From an uncultured Bacteroidales bacterium (lineage in GTDB: Bacteria; Bacteroidota; Bacteroidia; Bacteroidales; Muribaculaceae): a DNA stretch of 25,892 nt. This document shows, piece by piece, positions 1 through 7,416 of the stretch. How positions within the stretch are numbered: the stretch's first letter is position 1; each line of letters starts with the position of its first letter. The notes beneath the pieces are model-generated. The model was given only the letters and a program-made list of their open reading frames with translations. It was not told where the DNA came from and made no database searches. The stretch is from positions 1 through 25,892 of the forward strand of contig CAJLWO010000040.1 in assembly GCA_905210435.1 (NCBI GenBank). The letters are read 5' to 3'. Position numbers and translations under genes: made by a program.

Positions 1-501
1 AGATTCTTTTCGCTTCTGTATCATATTAGGCGCGTAGTTGCGGATTTGAGGATATGCAAATAATTTTTTAGATTATTTTTTGAAAAAATTTTTATTTTTT
101 ATATTTCAAATATTTAACATTCTATATGTCAGTAGATTATTTTATAAATTCATCAGTTTCATTTTTGTTACAAAATAATATTTGATTTTGTAACATATGT
201 TACTATCCAAATACAAATGTCACACAGTAACGCAATTGTAACAAAACCAGCACATTGCGTGCAACAGTTCTCCGCAATAAGAATGCATTCGATACGTAAT
301 CTATTTGTAACAGACATGCAACCACACGACAGCAACCGTGACACAGTCGGAACACAACGCCGACACGCCCCGGCCCCACGTAAGCCATTATCCGCGAAAA
401 AAAATGCACACAACCACTCATATACAGCCAAAATTTGCACAATTTAATCGAATCTTAAGATTATTTTTTAATAATGTATAAGATGATGTTGGAAAATATT
501 G
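1..501. other. Gene-free AT-rich upstream region
   Basis: No convincing gene lies here. The first 180 bases are very AT-rich with long A and T runs. Bases 220-440 have a skewed A/C composition that opens short reading frames on both strands, but their translations show no recognisable domain and an unnatural residue mix. The only organised signal is the GTAAC dyad cluster annotated separately. The region probably carries regulatory DNA for the deaminase gene at 533 and possibly for a gene beyond the left edge. Confidence 0.6.
166..312. promoter_or_regulatory. Cluster of TTGTAACA half-sites and dyads (possible operator)
   Basis: Bases 167-176 and 185-194 form a perfect 10-base inverted repeat (GTTACAAAAT / ATTTTGTAAC) separated by 8 bases. 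Bases 190-203 are a perfect 14-base palindrome (GTAACATATGTTAC). Further TTGTAACA copies occur at 236-243 and 305-312, and GTAAC at 227-231. This density suggests binding sites for a dimeric regulator such as a Crp/Fnr-type protein, but I cannot name the regulator. The regulated gene could be the deaminase at 533 or one off the left edge. Confidence 0.35.
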
Positions 502-509
502 TAATTTTG
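502..509 (+). promoter_or_regulatory. Bacteroidetes -7 element upstream of deaminase gene
   Basis: TAATTTTG matches the Bacteroidetes primary sigma -7 consensus TAnnTTTG. No clear TTTG lies about 19 bases upstream, so only half of the promoter is convincing. It implies a transcript start near 514-516 and argues against the GTG at 509 as the start codon, since that codon begins inside this element. Confidence 0.4.
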
Positions 510-532
510 TGCCGTTATTTGCAAATATAATA

Positions 533-976
533 ATGGACCAGCAACAAAAACAGGAGATACTTGACAGCCGCTACCTGCGTATGGCTAAAATATGGGCGGA
601 AAACTCGTATTGCCGCCGACGTCGCGTCGGAGCCATCATAGTCAAGGACTCGATGATAATATCCGACGGATTCAACGGGACACCCTCAGGATTCGAAAAT
701 GTATGCGAAGATGAAAGCGGCAACACAAAAGCCTACGTGTTGCACGCCGAAGCCAACGCGATAACCAAAGTCGCGCGCAGCAACAACTCAAGCGACGGCG
801 CCACACTTTACGTCACCGCATCACCATGCATAGAATGCGCCAAACTCATCATACAGTCAGGCATCAAGCGCGTGGTATTTGACGAGATGTACCGGCTATG
901 CGACGGCATCGACCTTCTGCGCCGCGCAGGAGTCGAGACCATCCACCTCAGCATATCAGCCGGACAGGAACCGTAA
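533..976 (+). CDS. dCMP deaminase-family (cytidine/deoxycytidylate) zinc deaminase
   Basis: A 147-residue cytosolic zinc deaminase. The family hydrolyses dCMP to dUMP and so supplies the dTMP pathway. The zinc site is visible as HAEAN (H71, with E73 as the proton shuttle) and SPCIEC (C99 and C102), with a substrate-side NGTPSG motif at 48-53. Length matches bacterial dCMP deaminases. I start at ATG 533 because the in-frame GTG at 509 overlaps a TAnnTTTG promoter element and would add eight unconserved residues. The gene leads a plus-strand group with the S41 protease and 5-formyl-THF cyclo-ligase, an arrangement I recall from other Bacteroidales. Substrate is inferred from the family; a ComE operon protein 2-like role is the main alternative label. 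Confidence 0.9.
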   Translation: MDQQQKQEILDSRYLRMAKIWAENSYCRRRRVGAIIVKDSMIISDGFNGTPSGFENVCEDESGNTKAYVLHAEANAITKVARSNNSSDGATLYVTASPCIECAKLIIQSGIKRVVFDEMYRLCDGIDLLRRAGVETIHLSISAGQEP

Positions 977-1115
977 ATCAAGCAATATCATTCCCGCCGC
1001 AAATAAATCCGGCGCCATCCGGTCCGGGAGTGTCATGCGGCACCCCTCCGGCAACCGAACCCGAAATACGAGAATAACGAAAAGGGAAGGTACAATTTCC
1101 ATAATACTATAATTA

Positions 1116-2765
1116 ATGAAGAGACTCACAAAAGGATATATCTGGATACCGCTCGTAGCAGCCATGGCATTTGTAGGCGGCATCCTCGCCGGCATCCTCC
1201 TCCACGACCAGGGCGGACGTTCGGACGGCGAAAAGAAACTCAGCAACCTGCTCAACCTCATAGGCAACGAATATGTCGATGTAGTCGACACCGACTCCCT
1301 GATTGAAAAATCGCTCCCCCACCTGCTCTCAAGCCTCGACCCCCATTCAGTCTACATCCCGGCAAAAGACCTGCAGATGGTCAACGAAGAGCTCGACGGC
1401 TCGTTCAGCGGTGTCGGAGTGCATTTCACAATCAACAACGACACAATCAACGTGCTTGAAGCCACAAGCGGAGGACCCGCCGAACGCGTAGGCATAAAAG
1501 CCGGCGACCGCATCATAGCCGTCGACGGCAAAAACGTAGCAGGCACCGGCATAACCAACGAAGAAGTGTTCAAACTGCTGCGCGGAGAGCGCGGCTCAAA
1601 CGTAAAACTGACCGTCAAGCGCAACAGCACACCCGCCCCCATAGAGTTTGAAGTGACACGCGGCGACATATCCGTCACCTCAATCGACGCCAACTATATC
1701 GTAGCCGACAGCATCGGCTACATCAGAGTCAACAAATTCGGCCGCACCACCTACGACGAGTTCTTCCAGTCACTCTTCGCACTTCGCGATGCCGGAGCCA
1801 AAGACTATATCGTCGACCTCCGGGGCAATACAGGCGGCCTGCTTGAGACATCAGTGCTGATGGCCAACGAATTTCTCCCCCGCGGACAAAAGATTGTCGA
1901 AACCAAAGGCCGTCGCCCACAGGAAAACTCGACAGTAGTCAGCGACGGATACGGCGCATTCAAAGACAGCCGCATCACCGTGCTCATCGACGAGACATCG
2001 GCAAGTTCAAGCGAAATTTTCGCAGGCGCCATACAGGACAACGACCGCGGCCTCATAATCGGACGCCGCTCATTCGGCAAAGGACTGGTGCAAAACCAGA
2101 TCGACCTGCCCGACGGCTCGGCCGTGCGCCTCACCGTAGCACGTTATTACACACCTTCCGGGCGCTGCATACAAAAGGATTATTCCGATGCAGAATCATA
2201 CGAAAACGACCTCTTCGACCGCTACTCCCGCGGAGAAGCATTCGAAGCCGACTCCATAAAATTTGACGACACAAAGCAATTCGTCACCATGCACGGACGC
2301 ACAGTCTACGGCGGAGGCGGAATCACACCCGACATCTTCGTGCCAAACGACACCACCGGCATCACTAAATACTACATCAACGTATTCAACCAGGGACTGC
2401 TCCAGAAATATTCCCTCGAATACGTCGACAACAACCGCACCCAACTCGAAGAAGCATTCGACGTCAACGAACTCATGTCAATGCTGCCATCCGACCTTCA
2501 GCTCATACAGCAGTTCGTCAAATTCACCAAAGCGCACGGCATCAACACACAGTGGTCCTACATCAACAATTCCGCACCGTTGATTGTTAATCAACTGAAA
2601 GCACTGATTGCCCGCGACATTCTCGGATTGAGCGCCTATTACGAAATCACCAACCTGATGGACACCACCGTAATGTCAGCCATCGAGCAACTGCGTGCGG
2701 GAAAAGCCGATTTCCCCATTACAGCCGACAGCAAAGAAGCGGCAGAAACAGTGGTCAAACAATAG
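1116..2765 (+). CDS. C-terminal processing serine protease, S41 (CtpA/Prc-like)
   Basis: A 549-residue membrane-anchored periplasmic protease that trims or degrades envelope proteins from their C-termini. Residues 8-30 form one hydrophobic anchor. Residues about 95-170 are a PDZ domain with GVGV (99-102) and GIKAGDRI (126-133). The S41 core follows, with DLRGNTGG (234-241), the serine cluster SASSSE (295-300, nucleophile probably S297) and the general-base lysine K322 in SFGKG. The 25-residue Ser-Lys spacing matches E. coli Prc as I recall it. The C-terminal 150 residues form the helical extension common in Bacteroidetes members. ATG 1116 follows an AT-rich leader with no Shine-Dalgarno sequence. 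It lies 139 bases after the deaminase and 43 bases before the cyclo-ligase, suggesting co-transcription. Family assignment is firm; the physiological substrate is unknown. Confidence 0.95.
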   Translation: MKRLTKGYIWIPLVAAMAFVGGILAGILLHDQGGRSDGEKKLSNLLNLIGNEYVDVVDTDSLIEKSLPHLLSSLDPHSVYIPAKDLQMVNEELDGSFSGVGVHFTINNDTINVLEATSGGPAERVGIKAGDRIIAVDGKNVAGTGITNEEVFKLLRGERGSNVKLTVKRNSTPAPIEFEVTRGDISVTSIDANYIVADSIGYIRVNKFGRTTYDEFFQSLFALRDAGAKDYIVDLRGNTGGLLETSVLMANEFLPRGQKIVETKGRRPQENSTVVSDGYGAFKDSRITVLIDETSASSSEIFAGAIQDNDRGLIIGRRSFGKGLVQNQIDLPDGSAVRLTVARYYTPSGRCIQKDYSDAESYENDLFDRYSRGEAFEADSIKFDDTKQFVTMHGRTVYGGGGITPDIFVPNDTTGITKYYINVFNQGLLQKYSLEYVDNNRTQLEEAFDVNELMSMLPSDLQLIQQFVKFTKAHGINTQWSYINNSAPLIVNQLKALIARDILGLSAYYEITNLMDTTVMSAIEQLRAGKADFPITADSKEAAETVVKQ

Positions 2766-2770
2766 AAACC

Positions 2771-2793
2771 AAGCTGATACGGCATCTCAGCTT
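2771..2793 (+). other. Intergenic hairpin between protease and cyclo-ligase
   Basis: AAGCTGA (2771-2777) and TCAGCTT (2787-2793) form a perfect 7-base-pair stem with a 9-base loop, starting 6 bases after the protease stop. GGCAT (2781-2785) and ATGCC (2797-2801) could form a competing stem. No T-run follows, so this is more likely an intra-operon RNA structure than a terminator. Confidence 0.35.
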
Positions 2794-2808
2794 AAAATGC
2801 CATAGACG

Positions 2809-3369
2809 ATGAAAAAAGAGGATATAAGGCGCAAAATAAAAGCGCGCAAATGCATGCTTACCGACAGCGAAGCCCTCGAAGCCGCCGACAAAGTATTCAC
2901 ACAGCTGGAACACAGCGCCGCATTCATGCTTGCCGACAAAATTTTACTTTACCATTCGCTGCCCGACGAACTGTCGACACGCGCATTCCTCGACCGATGG
3001 CACTCACGCAAACAATTCTTCCTGCCGAGAGTCAACGGCGTCAACCTCGACATCCTACCCTACGACAGCACACGCCTGCACATAGGGGCATTCAACATCG
3101 AGGAACCCACCGGCAACGACGTCACCGACATCAGCGAGATAGAACTGATGGTAGTGCCCGGCATCGCCTACGACCGTAATGGCAACCGCGTCGGACGCGG
3201 CAAAGGCTACTATGATCGCCTGCTTGCCGAGACACACGCCGTGAAAATCGGAGTAGGATACGACTTCCAGCTGATTGATGAAGACATCGAAACCGAACCC
3301 CACGACGTGCAGGTCGACATCATAATCACCGAAAGCCGCCACATCCCCGTCAAGCGCCGAACACGATAA
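2809..3369 (+). CDS. fau: 5-formyltetrahydrofolate cyclo-ligase
   Basis: A 186-residue cytosolic enzyme that uses ATP to convert 5-formyl-THF to 5,10-methenyl-THF, recovering this folate form for one-carbon metabolism. The signature is clear: MVVPGIAYDRNGNRVGRG followed by KGYYDR, roughly residues 114-137, with the nucleotide/phosphate-binding GRGKGYYDR at 129-137. EPHD at 163-166 fits the conserved C-terminal substrate motif. Length is normal for the family. Start ATG 2809 is preceded by AT-rich sequence and begins MKKEDIRRKIKARK, a typical basic N-terminal helix. It is the last gene of the deaminase-protease-cyclo-ligase group. The downstream 383 bases carry no continuation of the group, and a new promoter serves the EPS arm. 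The symbol follows the E. coli ygfA/fau usage. Confidence 0.95.
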   Translation: MKKEDIRRKIKARKCMLTDSEALEAADKVFTQLEHSAAFMLADKILLYHSLPDELSTRAFLDRWHSRKQFFLPRVNGVNLDILPYDSTRLHIGAFNIEEPTGNDVTDISEIELMVVPGIAYDRNGNRVGRGKGYYDRLLAETHAVKIGVGYDFQLIDEDIETEPHDVQVDIIITESRHIPVKRRTR

Positions 3370-3676
3370 CAGCCCCGGCAATGCAACAAAATATTGCAGC
3401 CTACACGCAATACCGGCAAGTCACGCACACTGACGCACAGTAATAATCGCACACATAGGAATAATACGGCAAGGAGGCAACGACTGTCTCTATTCTCGGC
3501 TTATGCTAAAGTCACAAATAAAAATAACCGAACACCTCAATTTACGAGGCATGACACTGCATAACTCAATTTTATCACACCCGATTAAAAATCATAGCTA
3601 TTATCGCCCCAATCAGCCAGCCGTATATATTATTATAACGCTGTAAAGCATGTACCATTCGCACGATTGAGATGTA
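3370..3676. other. Gene-free interval before the EPS plus arm
   Basis: No supported gene. Small inverted repeats such as TGCAA/TTGCA near 3383-3399 and CCTC/GAGG near 3537-3552 are present, but none has a T-run that would make a convincing terminator for the cyclo-ligase transcript. GC content falls steadily towards the promoter at 3677-3707. Confidence 0.5.
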
Positions 3677-3707
3677 TTGTTTTCTTTAATACTTTTAATT
3701 AACTTTG
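3677..3707 (+). promoter_or_regulatory. Bacteroidetes promoter for EPS acyltransferase-glycosyltransferase arm
   Basis: TTG at 3677-3679 and TAACTTTG at 3700-3707 are separated by 20 bases, matching the Bacteroidetes -33/-7 arrangement within one base. The predicted transcript start near 3712-3715 leaves an AT-rich leader of about 40 bases before ATG 3753. This is one of the clearest promoters in the window. Confidence 0.7.
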
Positions 3708-3752
3708 CATCGTTATTCATATTAATATATATCTTACCAATTCATCACTAAA

Positions 3753-4490
3753 ATGATTATAAAAAAAATAATAGACAAAATACAGAAAATCAGGAGAGAG
3801 CGCTCAAGTGAAGCCTATATCAACTGGCTGAGATCAAAAGGGATGAGAATAGGCAAAGATACATATATTGTCAATACCAAAGATATTGTTATTGATATAA
3901 GCCGTCCGGAACTTATTGAGATTGGAGAGAAAGTTCGCCTGAATAAAGGAACTCAGATACTATCGCACGATTGGGCATCATATCTGTTTGTCAATGCTTA
4001 TGGCGACTATATTCCGGCTCACGACAAAGTGACTATCGGATCTAATGTCTGGACAGGACGTGACGTAACAATACTTAGGGGCGTTACTATCGGAAATAAT
4101 GTACTGATTGGCAACGGTTCTATTGTCACAAAAAATATTCCTGACAATAGTGTGGCAGTTGGGCGACCGGCAAAAGTTATAATGAGCCTGTCGGATTACT
4201 ATGAAAAACGCAAGTCGCAATATGTTGACGAATCCATACGATGCGCCATCGCTATTTTTGCCAATGGTCGTGAACCTGTTCCGGAGGATTTCTTCGACGA
4301 TTATCCTGCATTTGTCGATGCCCGCAACTACAAGGAGTATAGCTTCAATTACAGCCGACAATTCCCTGAAAAATCCCAATTTGAAAAATGGCTTGAAGTT
4401 CACAAGGCTCCATTCTTTGGTTTTGATGAATTCATGGCTCACGTCAGAAACGTTATGGAAATTTCAGATAATACGAAACAAAACCATTGA
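3753..4490 (+). CDS. Left-handed beta-helix (hexapeptide) acyltransferase, polysaccharide modification
   Basis: A 245-residue cytosolic acyltransferase, likely moving an acetyl group from acetyl-CoA to a sugar hydroxyl or amine during polysaccharide assembly. Hexapeptide repeats run from about 93 to 140 (VTIGSNVWTGRDVTILRGVT, then IGNNVLIGNGSIV), ending in the typical VGRPAKVI at 136-143. H72 in SHDWAS is a plausible catalytic histidine. Residues 145-245 form a charged extension beyond the helix, seen in several Bacteroidetes capsule acyltransferases I recall. The gene is first in a two-gene plus-strand arm, 12 bases before the glycosyltransferase, with its own promoter. It is AT-richer than the flanking core genes, as is usual for exchanged polysaccharide loci. 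The acceptor sugar cannot be read from sequence. Confidence 0.88.
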   Translation: MIIKKIIDKIQKIRRERSSEAYINWLRSKGMRIGKDTYIVNTKDIVIDISRPELIEIGEKVRLNKGTQILSHDWASYLFVNAYGDYIPAHDKVTIGSNVWTGRDVTILRGVTIGNNVLIGNGSIVTKNIPDNSVAVGRPAKVIMSLSDYYEKRKSQYVDESIRCAIAIFANGREPVPEDFFDDYPAFVDARNYKEYSFNYSRQFPEKSQFEKWLEVHKAPFFGFDEFMAHVRNVMEISDNTKQNH

Positions 4491-4502
4491 GTACTCGAAT
4501 TT

Positions 4503-5519
4503 ATGGAACAGAAATGCTCGAGCCGCAATTATATACTTTCTGACGCTGACACTCCCCGCGACTTTGTAGATGCTGTATCAAATGCCACACAGCAGCAATG
4601 GAACGTCATAGAACACATAGTGCCTATGTCAAGAGCCAAAATCAAACGAATACTTGGCTTCTACCTTACTCCGTTGATATTTATGCTGAAACATCCAAAA
4701 GCGCGTAATATAATTGCCTGGCAACAGTTTTTCGGCATATTGGCTGCATTTTTCAACCGTTATATTTTCCACCGCCGCAATCTCTCGATTACTATAATGA
4801 CTTTCATATACAAACCCAAAGGCGGTTTGACGGGCAAATTGTTCTATAAGATGATCAACAGCGCAATAACTTCAAAATGTGTCAAAAACATAATCGTTTT
4901 TGCCCAAAACGAAGTTGAACATTACGAAAAAATTTTCCCGAAAGCAAAAGGTAAATTTCATTTTATAAAATTGGGTATACCGGTCGATACCTGTGATTAT
5001 CTCGATAATAATCTCGCAAATCAAAACTATTTTTTTGCAACAGGCGTGAGCAACAGAGACTACGACTTCCTCATTGAAGTATTTTCCGGCATAAAATTCA
5101 ATCTAAAAATAGCATGCCCGAATATTCCGGTCTCCGGACAAAAGAATATAGAAATTTTAAACAACTGCTTCAAAGAAGATATGAAACGCTATCTGTATAA
5201 CTGCAAAGCAGTTGTAATTCCTCTTAAAGACTTAAACGTATCGTCAGGACAACTTGTATTCATTCAGGCCATGCAATTCGGTAAACCTATTGTCATTACC
5301 GACAGTGGCTCGACACGCAGCTATCTTGTCGACGGCATTGATGCAATTATTAGATCTAACGATGTGGGATTATGGCGAAATGCGATAAAGAGTCTTGAAG
5401 ACGACAAGACTCTTTATGAAACGATGTCGACCCACAACCGCAATCGAGCGCTCACCGACTTTTCAATAGCCGGATTGGGAGAAAAAATCGGAAAGAAAGT
5501 ACGCGCTACTATGAACTGA
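4503..5519 (+). CDS. Glycosyltransferase, GT4/GT-B-like
   Basis: A 338-residue transferase expected to add a sugar to the lipid-linked repeat unit. The C-terminal donor half is recognisable: a strand-loop FFATGVSNRDYDF (177-189) opens the second Rossmann domain, and VVIPLKDLNVSSGQ at 237-250 followed by LVFIQAMQFGKPIV (251-264) is the typical GT-B nucleotide-sugar site. The usual glutamate of the EX7E motif is replaced here (Q255 in VFIQAM), which is common in divergent members. The N-terminal half is hydrophobic and poorly conserved. The gene follows the acyltransferase by 12 bases and ends 7 bases from the stop of a minus-strand gene. Donor and acceptor are unknown. The family call rests on motif shape rather than strong identity. 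Confidence 0.78.
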   Translation: MEQKCSSRNYILSDADTPRDFVDAVSNATQQQWNVIEHIVPMSRAKIKRILGFYLTPLIFMLKHPKARNIIAWQQFFGILAAFFNRYIFHRRNLSITIMTFIYKPKGGLTGKLFYKMINSAITSKCVKNIIVFAQNEVEHYEKIFPKAKGKFHFIKLGIPVDTCDYLDNNLANQNYFFATGVSNRDYDFLIEVFSGIKFNLKIACPNIPVSGQKNIEILNNCFKEDMKRYLYNCKAVVIPLKDLNVSSGQLVFIQAMQFGKPIVITDSGSTRSYLVDGIDAIIRSNDVGLWRNAIKSLEDDKTLYETMSTHNRNRALTDFSIAGLGEKIGKKVRATMN

Positions 5520-5526
5520 GCACACC

Positions 5527-6468
5527 TTATTTCTCCACTTTCCACCATTCTCCGATTATACCGTCCCACTTTGCGGGTTTAAAGGGTACGTTGCCTGAAA
5601 AATGGGCAAATGTCAGTTCTCCGAAATAAATTTTCCCATTGACATTATACAGGTCAACCCTTACCTGACTCAATCCTTTCGACAATTGTCGGGCAATCTC
5701 TACCATCTGCTCAAAATTACGCGGCTTTTCAATCGCTTTCTCCGCATTCGGATGCCCCTGCGTGAACGGCAGATGATTAAAATCAATATCGAAAAAATCA
5801 AAACGTGTATCGAATGGACGGTCAGTAGCGATAAACAGCATCTTCGGCTCTCCGTCAAAACAAAAGAATTTATAATCCTTCAGTTCCGTTCCGCTCTCGT
5901 CAACCATGTATTTCTCTGCTATAATACGTGGCTTTACTCCTTTATACGGCCATTCTCTATGCTCCAGATAATAATTGTTTGCCAGACTTTTTTCAAGTTT
6001 CTTTCGTGCCTCTTCCACGTCGAGAGCCGATTTGTCCCTGCATATTACCACACCACCGCTGTCGTGCGTTGTCTTAAGCACAAATTCATTCGGGAGCTTG
6101 TCAAAATCTATATCATCGAAACTGTCCCACACGCCAAGAGTAGGAATGATTATGTCATCATTCCCCATTACCTCTGAAATATATTCCTTTACTGCTGCCT
6201 TATCGACAAGACGCGTATATAAAGGATTCCTGTCATAGAGTTTCGCCCATTGGAGTTTTTCATTATATGTACGCGGATTTTTAAGATTCAACCGCTTTTT
6301 CATTCCCAAAAAATATTCCCATTTTAGATAGAGTTCATCATTGGATATATGTTTTGAAAATTTTCTTCTTAGAATTACTCCAAAAGCCCAGAAAGGATCA
6401 TGGCAGAAATATTTCAATCGTCCCCATTTGCTTTTGTCGAGAGCGAGTTGTTTAGTCTTGCGTTTCAT
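5527..6468 (-). CDS. TupA-like ATP-grasp protein of polysaccharide locus
   Basis: A 313-residue protein of the TupA-like ATP-grasp family, which is often mislabelled glycosyltransferase. Landmarks in order are NPRTYNEKLQWAKLYD (64-79), LVDKAAVKEY (87-96), the ATP-grasp lysine strand NEFVLKTTHDSGG (127-139), RIIAEKYM (181-188), DYKFFCFDG (198-206), RVDLY (270-274) and GKIYFGELTF (278-287), whose acidic residue would bind magnesium. ATP-grasp enzymes join a carboxylate to an amine or thiol via an acyl-phosphate; TupA was named for teichuronopeptide synthesis. Here it may amidate a uronic acid or attach an amino acid to the polymer, which is inference. It is the last gene of the minus EPS arm, 14 bases after the GT8 gene. 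Its start near 6468 gives the basic N-terminus MKRKTK. Confidence 0.82.
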   Translation of the reverse strand: MKRKTKQLALDKSKWGRLKYFCHDPFWAFGVILRRKFSKHISNDELYLKWEYFLGMKKRLNLKNPRTYNEKLQWAKLYDRNPLYTRLVDKAAVKEYISEVMGNDDIIIPTLGVWDSFDDIDFDKLPNEFVLKTTHDSGGVVICRDKSALDVEEARKKLEKSLANNYYLEHREWPYKGVKPRIIAEKYMVDESGTELKDYKFFCFDGEPKMLFIATDRPFDTRFDFFDIDFNHLPFTQGHPNAEKAIEKPRNFEQMVEIARQLSKGLSQVRVDLYNVNGKIYFGELTFAHFSGNVPFKPAKWDGIIGEWWKVEK

Positions 6469-6482
6469 GACTTCTTGAAATA

Positions 6483-7382
6483 TCAGTATTTTTTAATTAT
6501 GCACTTGATCGTTTTTTTCAGATTGAATACGGGAAAGAGTATTTTATACGAAATGTCATCTATCAGTTTCTGATTATAAAAAGGCGACATTCTATATTGA
6601 CTGACCCACTCGTTCCATCTGGCGGTAAATTCCCTCCAGGGTTTAGCTCCTGCATAATGTATTATTACCGGACTTTCCGATGCATTTTTGACATCTTCGG
6701 GTGTCGCCAGCCCCATAGAAATGAACTGTTTTTTTATTTCAGGTCGGAGAATACCGATATAATTGAATTTAAGAGGCAGAAAATCTATGCGACCCCGACA
6801 TGTTATATTCAATATATCCTGATCCTGAAAACTATATTGTTTATCAATATGGCTTAAAAAAACCGGCTTATAATTCTCCTCCCGCAAAAGCCTGGAGTTA
6901 AATATCAGTATACCGGCATTGATATATTCGCGGTAATCCAATCCGTTACCGCTTATTTCTTTACGTATTTTTCTGTTGGTAGAGAAACCGGGCGTCCGCA
7001 CGCCTCCGATAAGTTTATCTGATTTCAACGGATAATCATATAACTCCGAGATGTCACCTGTCACTATTATATCTCCGTCAAGATAAATCACTTTATCCTT
7101 GTCCGGAATTATCCACGGTATGAGCAGCCTGAAATAAGTAGCCTTTGTTATTCCTCTTACGCAAAAAGTATTGTCAAAGATATTTCCTACGGATATAAAA
7201 ACAATCCCGGCATCATATCGTGAGCACAACTCACGCAATAATGACTTGTCTTCGTCAGTGACATCTTCGGCAACAAGCAGATACACTTCACACCGACGTG
7301 AGGCATTTGCCAGCATTGAAGATATTGCCACGTATGTCGGCATTATGAAATTATGGTCGGTGGAAAATACGACTGGTATCAT
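6483..7382 (-). CDS. Glycosyltransferase family 8 (LgtC/WaaI-like)
   Basis: A 299-residue retaining GT-A glycosyltransferase of family 8, related to lipopolysaccharide galactosyl/glucosyltransferases. It opens with the GT8 N-terminus IPVVFSTDHNFIMP. The metal/nucleotide-sugar DxD motif is YLDGDIIV (D102, D104). YINAGILIFN (153-162) and FQDQDILN (185-192) are the usual acceptor and metal-site segments, and HYAGAKPW (242-249) is the family HxxGxxKPW motif. It uses UDP-hexose by family precedent, probably UDP-Gal or UDP-Glc, but the donor cannot be fixed here. It lies between the ATP-grasp and GT2 genes on the minus strand, with 34 bases to the GT2 stop. The AT-rich codon use matches its neighbours. 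Confidence 0.92.
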   Translation of the reverse strand: MIPVVFSTDHNFIMPTYVAISSMLANASRRCEVYLLVAEDVTDEDKSLLRELCSRYDAGIVFISVGNIFDNTFCVRGITKATYFRLLIPWIIPDKDKVIYLDGDIIVTGDISELYDYPLKSDKLIGGVRTPGFSTNRKIRKEISGNGLDYREYINAGILIFNSRLLREENYKPVFLSHIDKQYSFQDQDILNITCRGRIDFLPLKFNYIGILRPEIKKQFISMGLATPEDVKNASESPVIIHYAGAKPWREFTARWNEWVSQYRMSPFYNQKLIDDISYKILFPVFNLKKTIKCIIKKY

Positions 7383-7416
7383 CTGATTATTGTTTTATAT
7401 TGATGATGAAATTAGT

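Noticed and set aside
217..447. Reading frame on the plus strand (76 codons), with overlapping frames on the minus strand
   Set aside because: The translation is low-complexity from A/C-skewed DNA with no domain. Frames are open on both strands, and the GTAAC dyads overlap it.
509..532. GTG-initiated extension of the deaminase
   Set aside because: The GTG begins inside a TAnnTTTG -7 element, and the extra eight residues are not family-like. ATG 533 gives the usual length.
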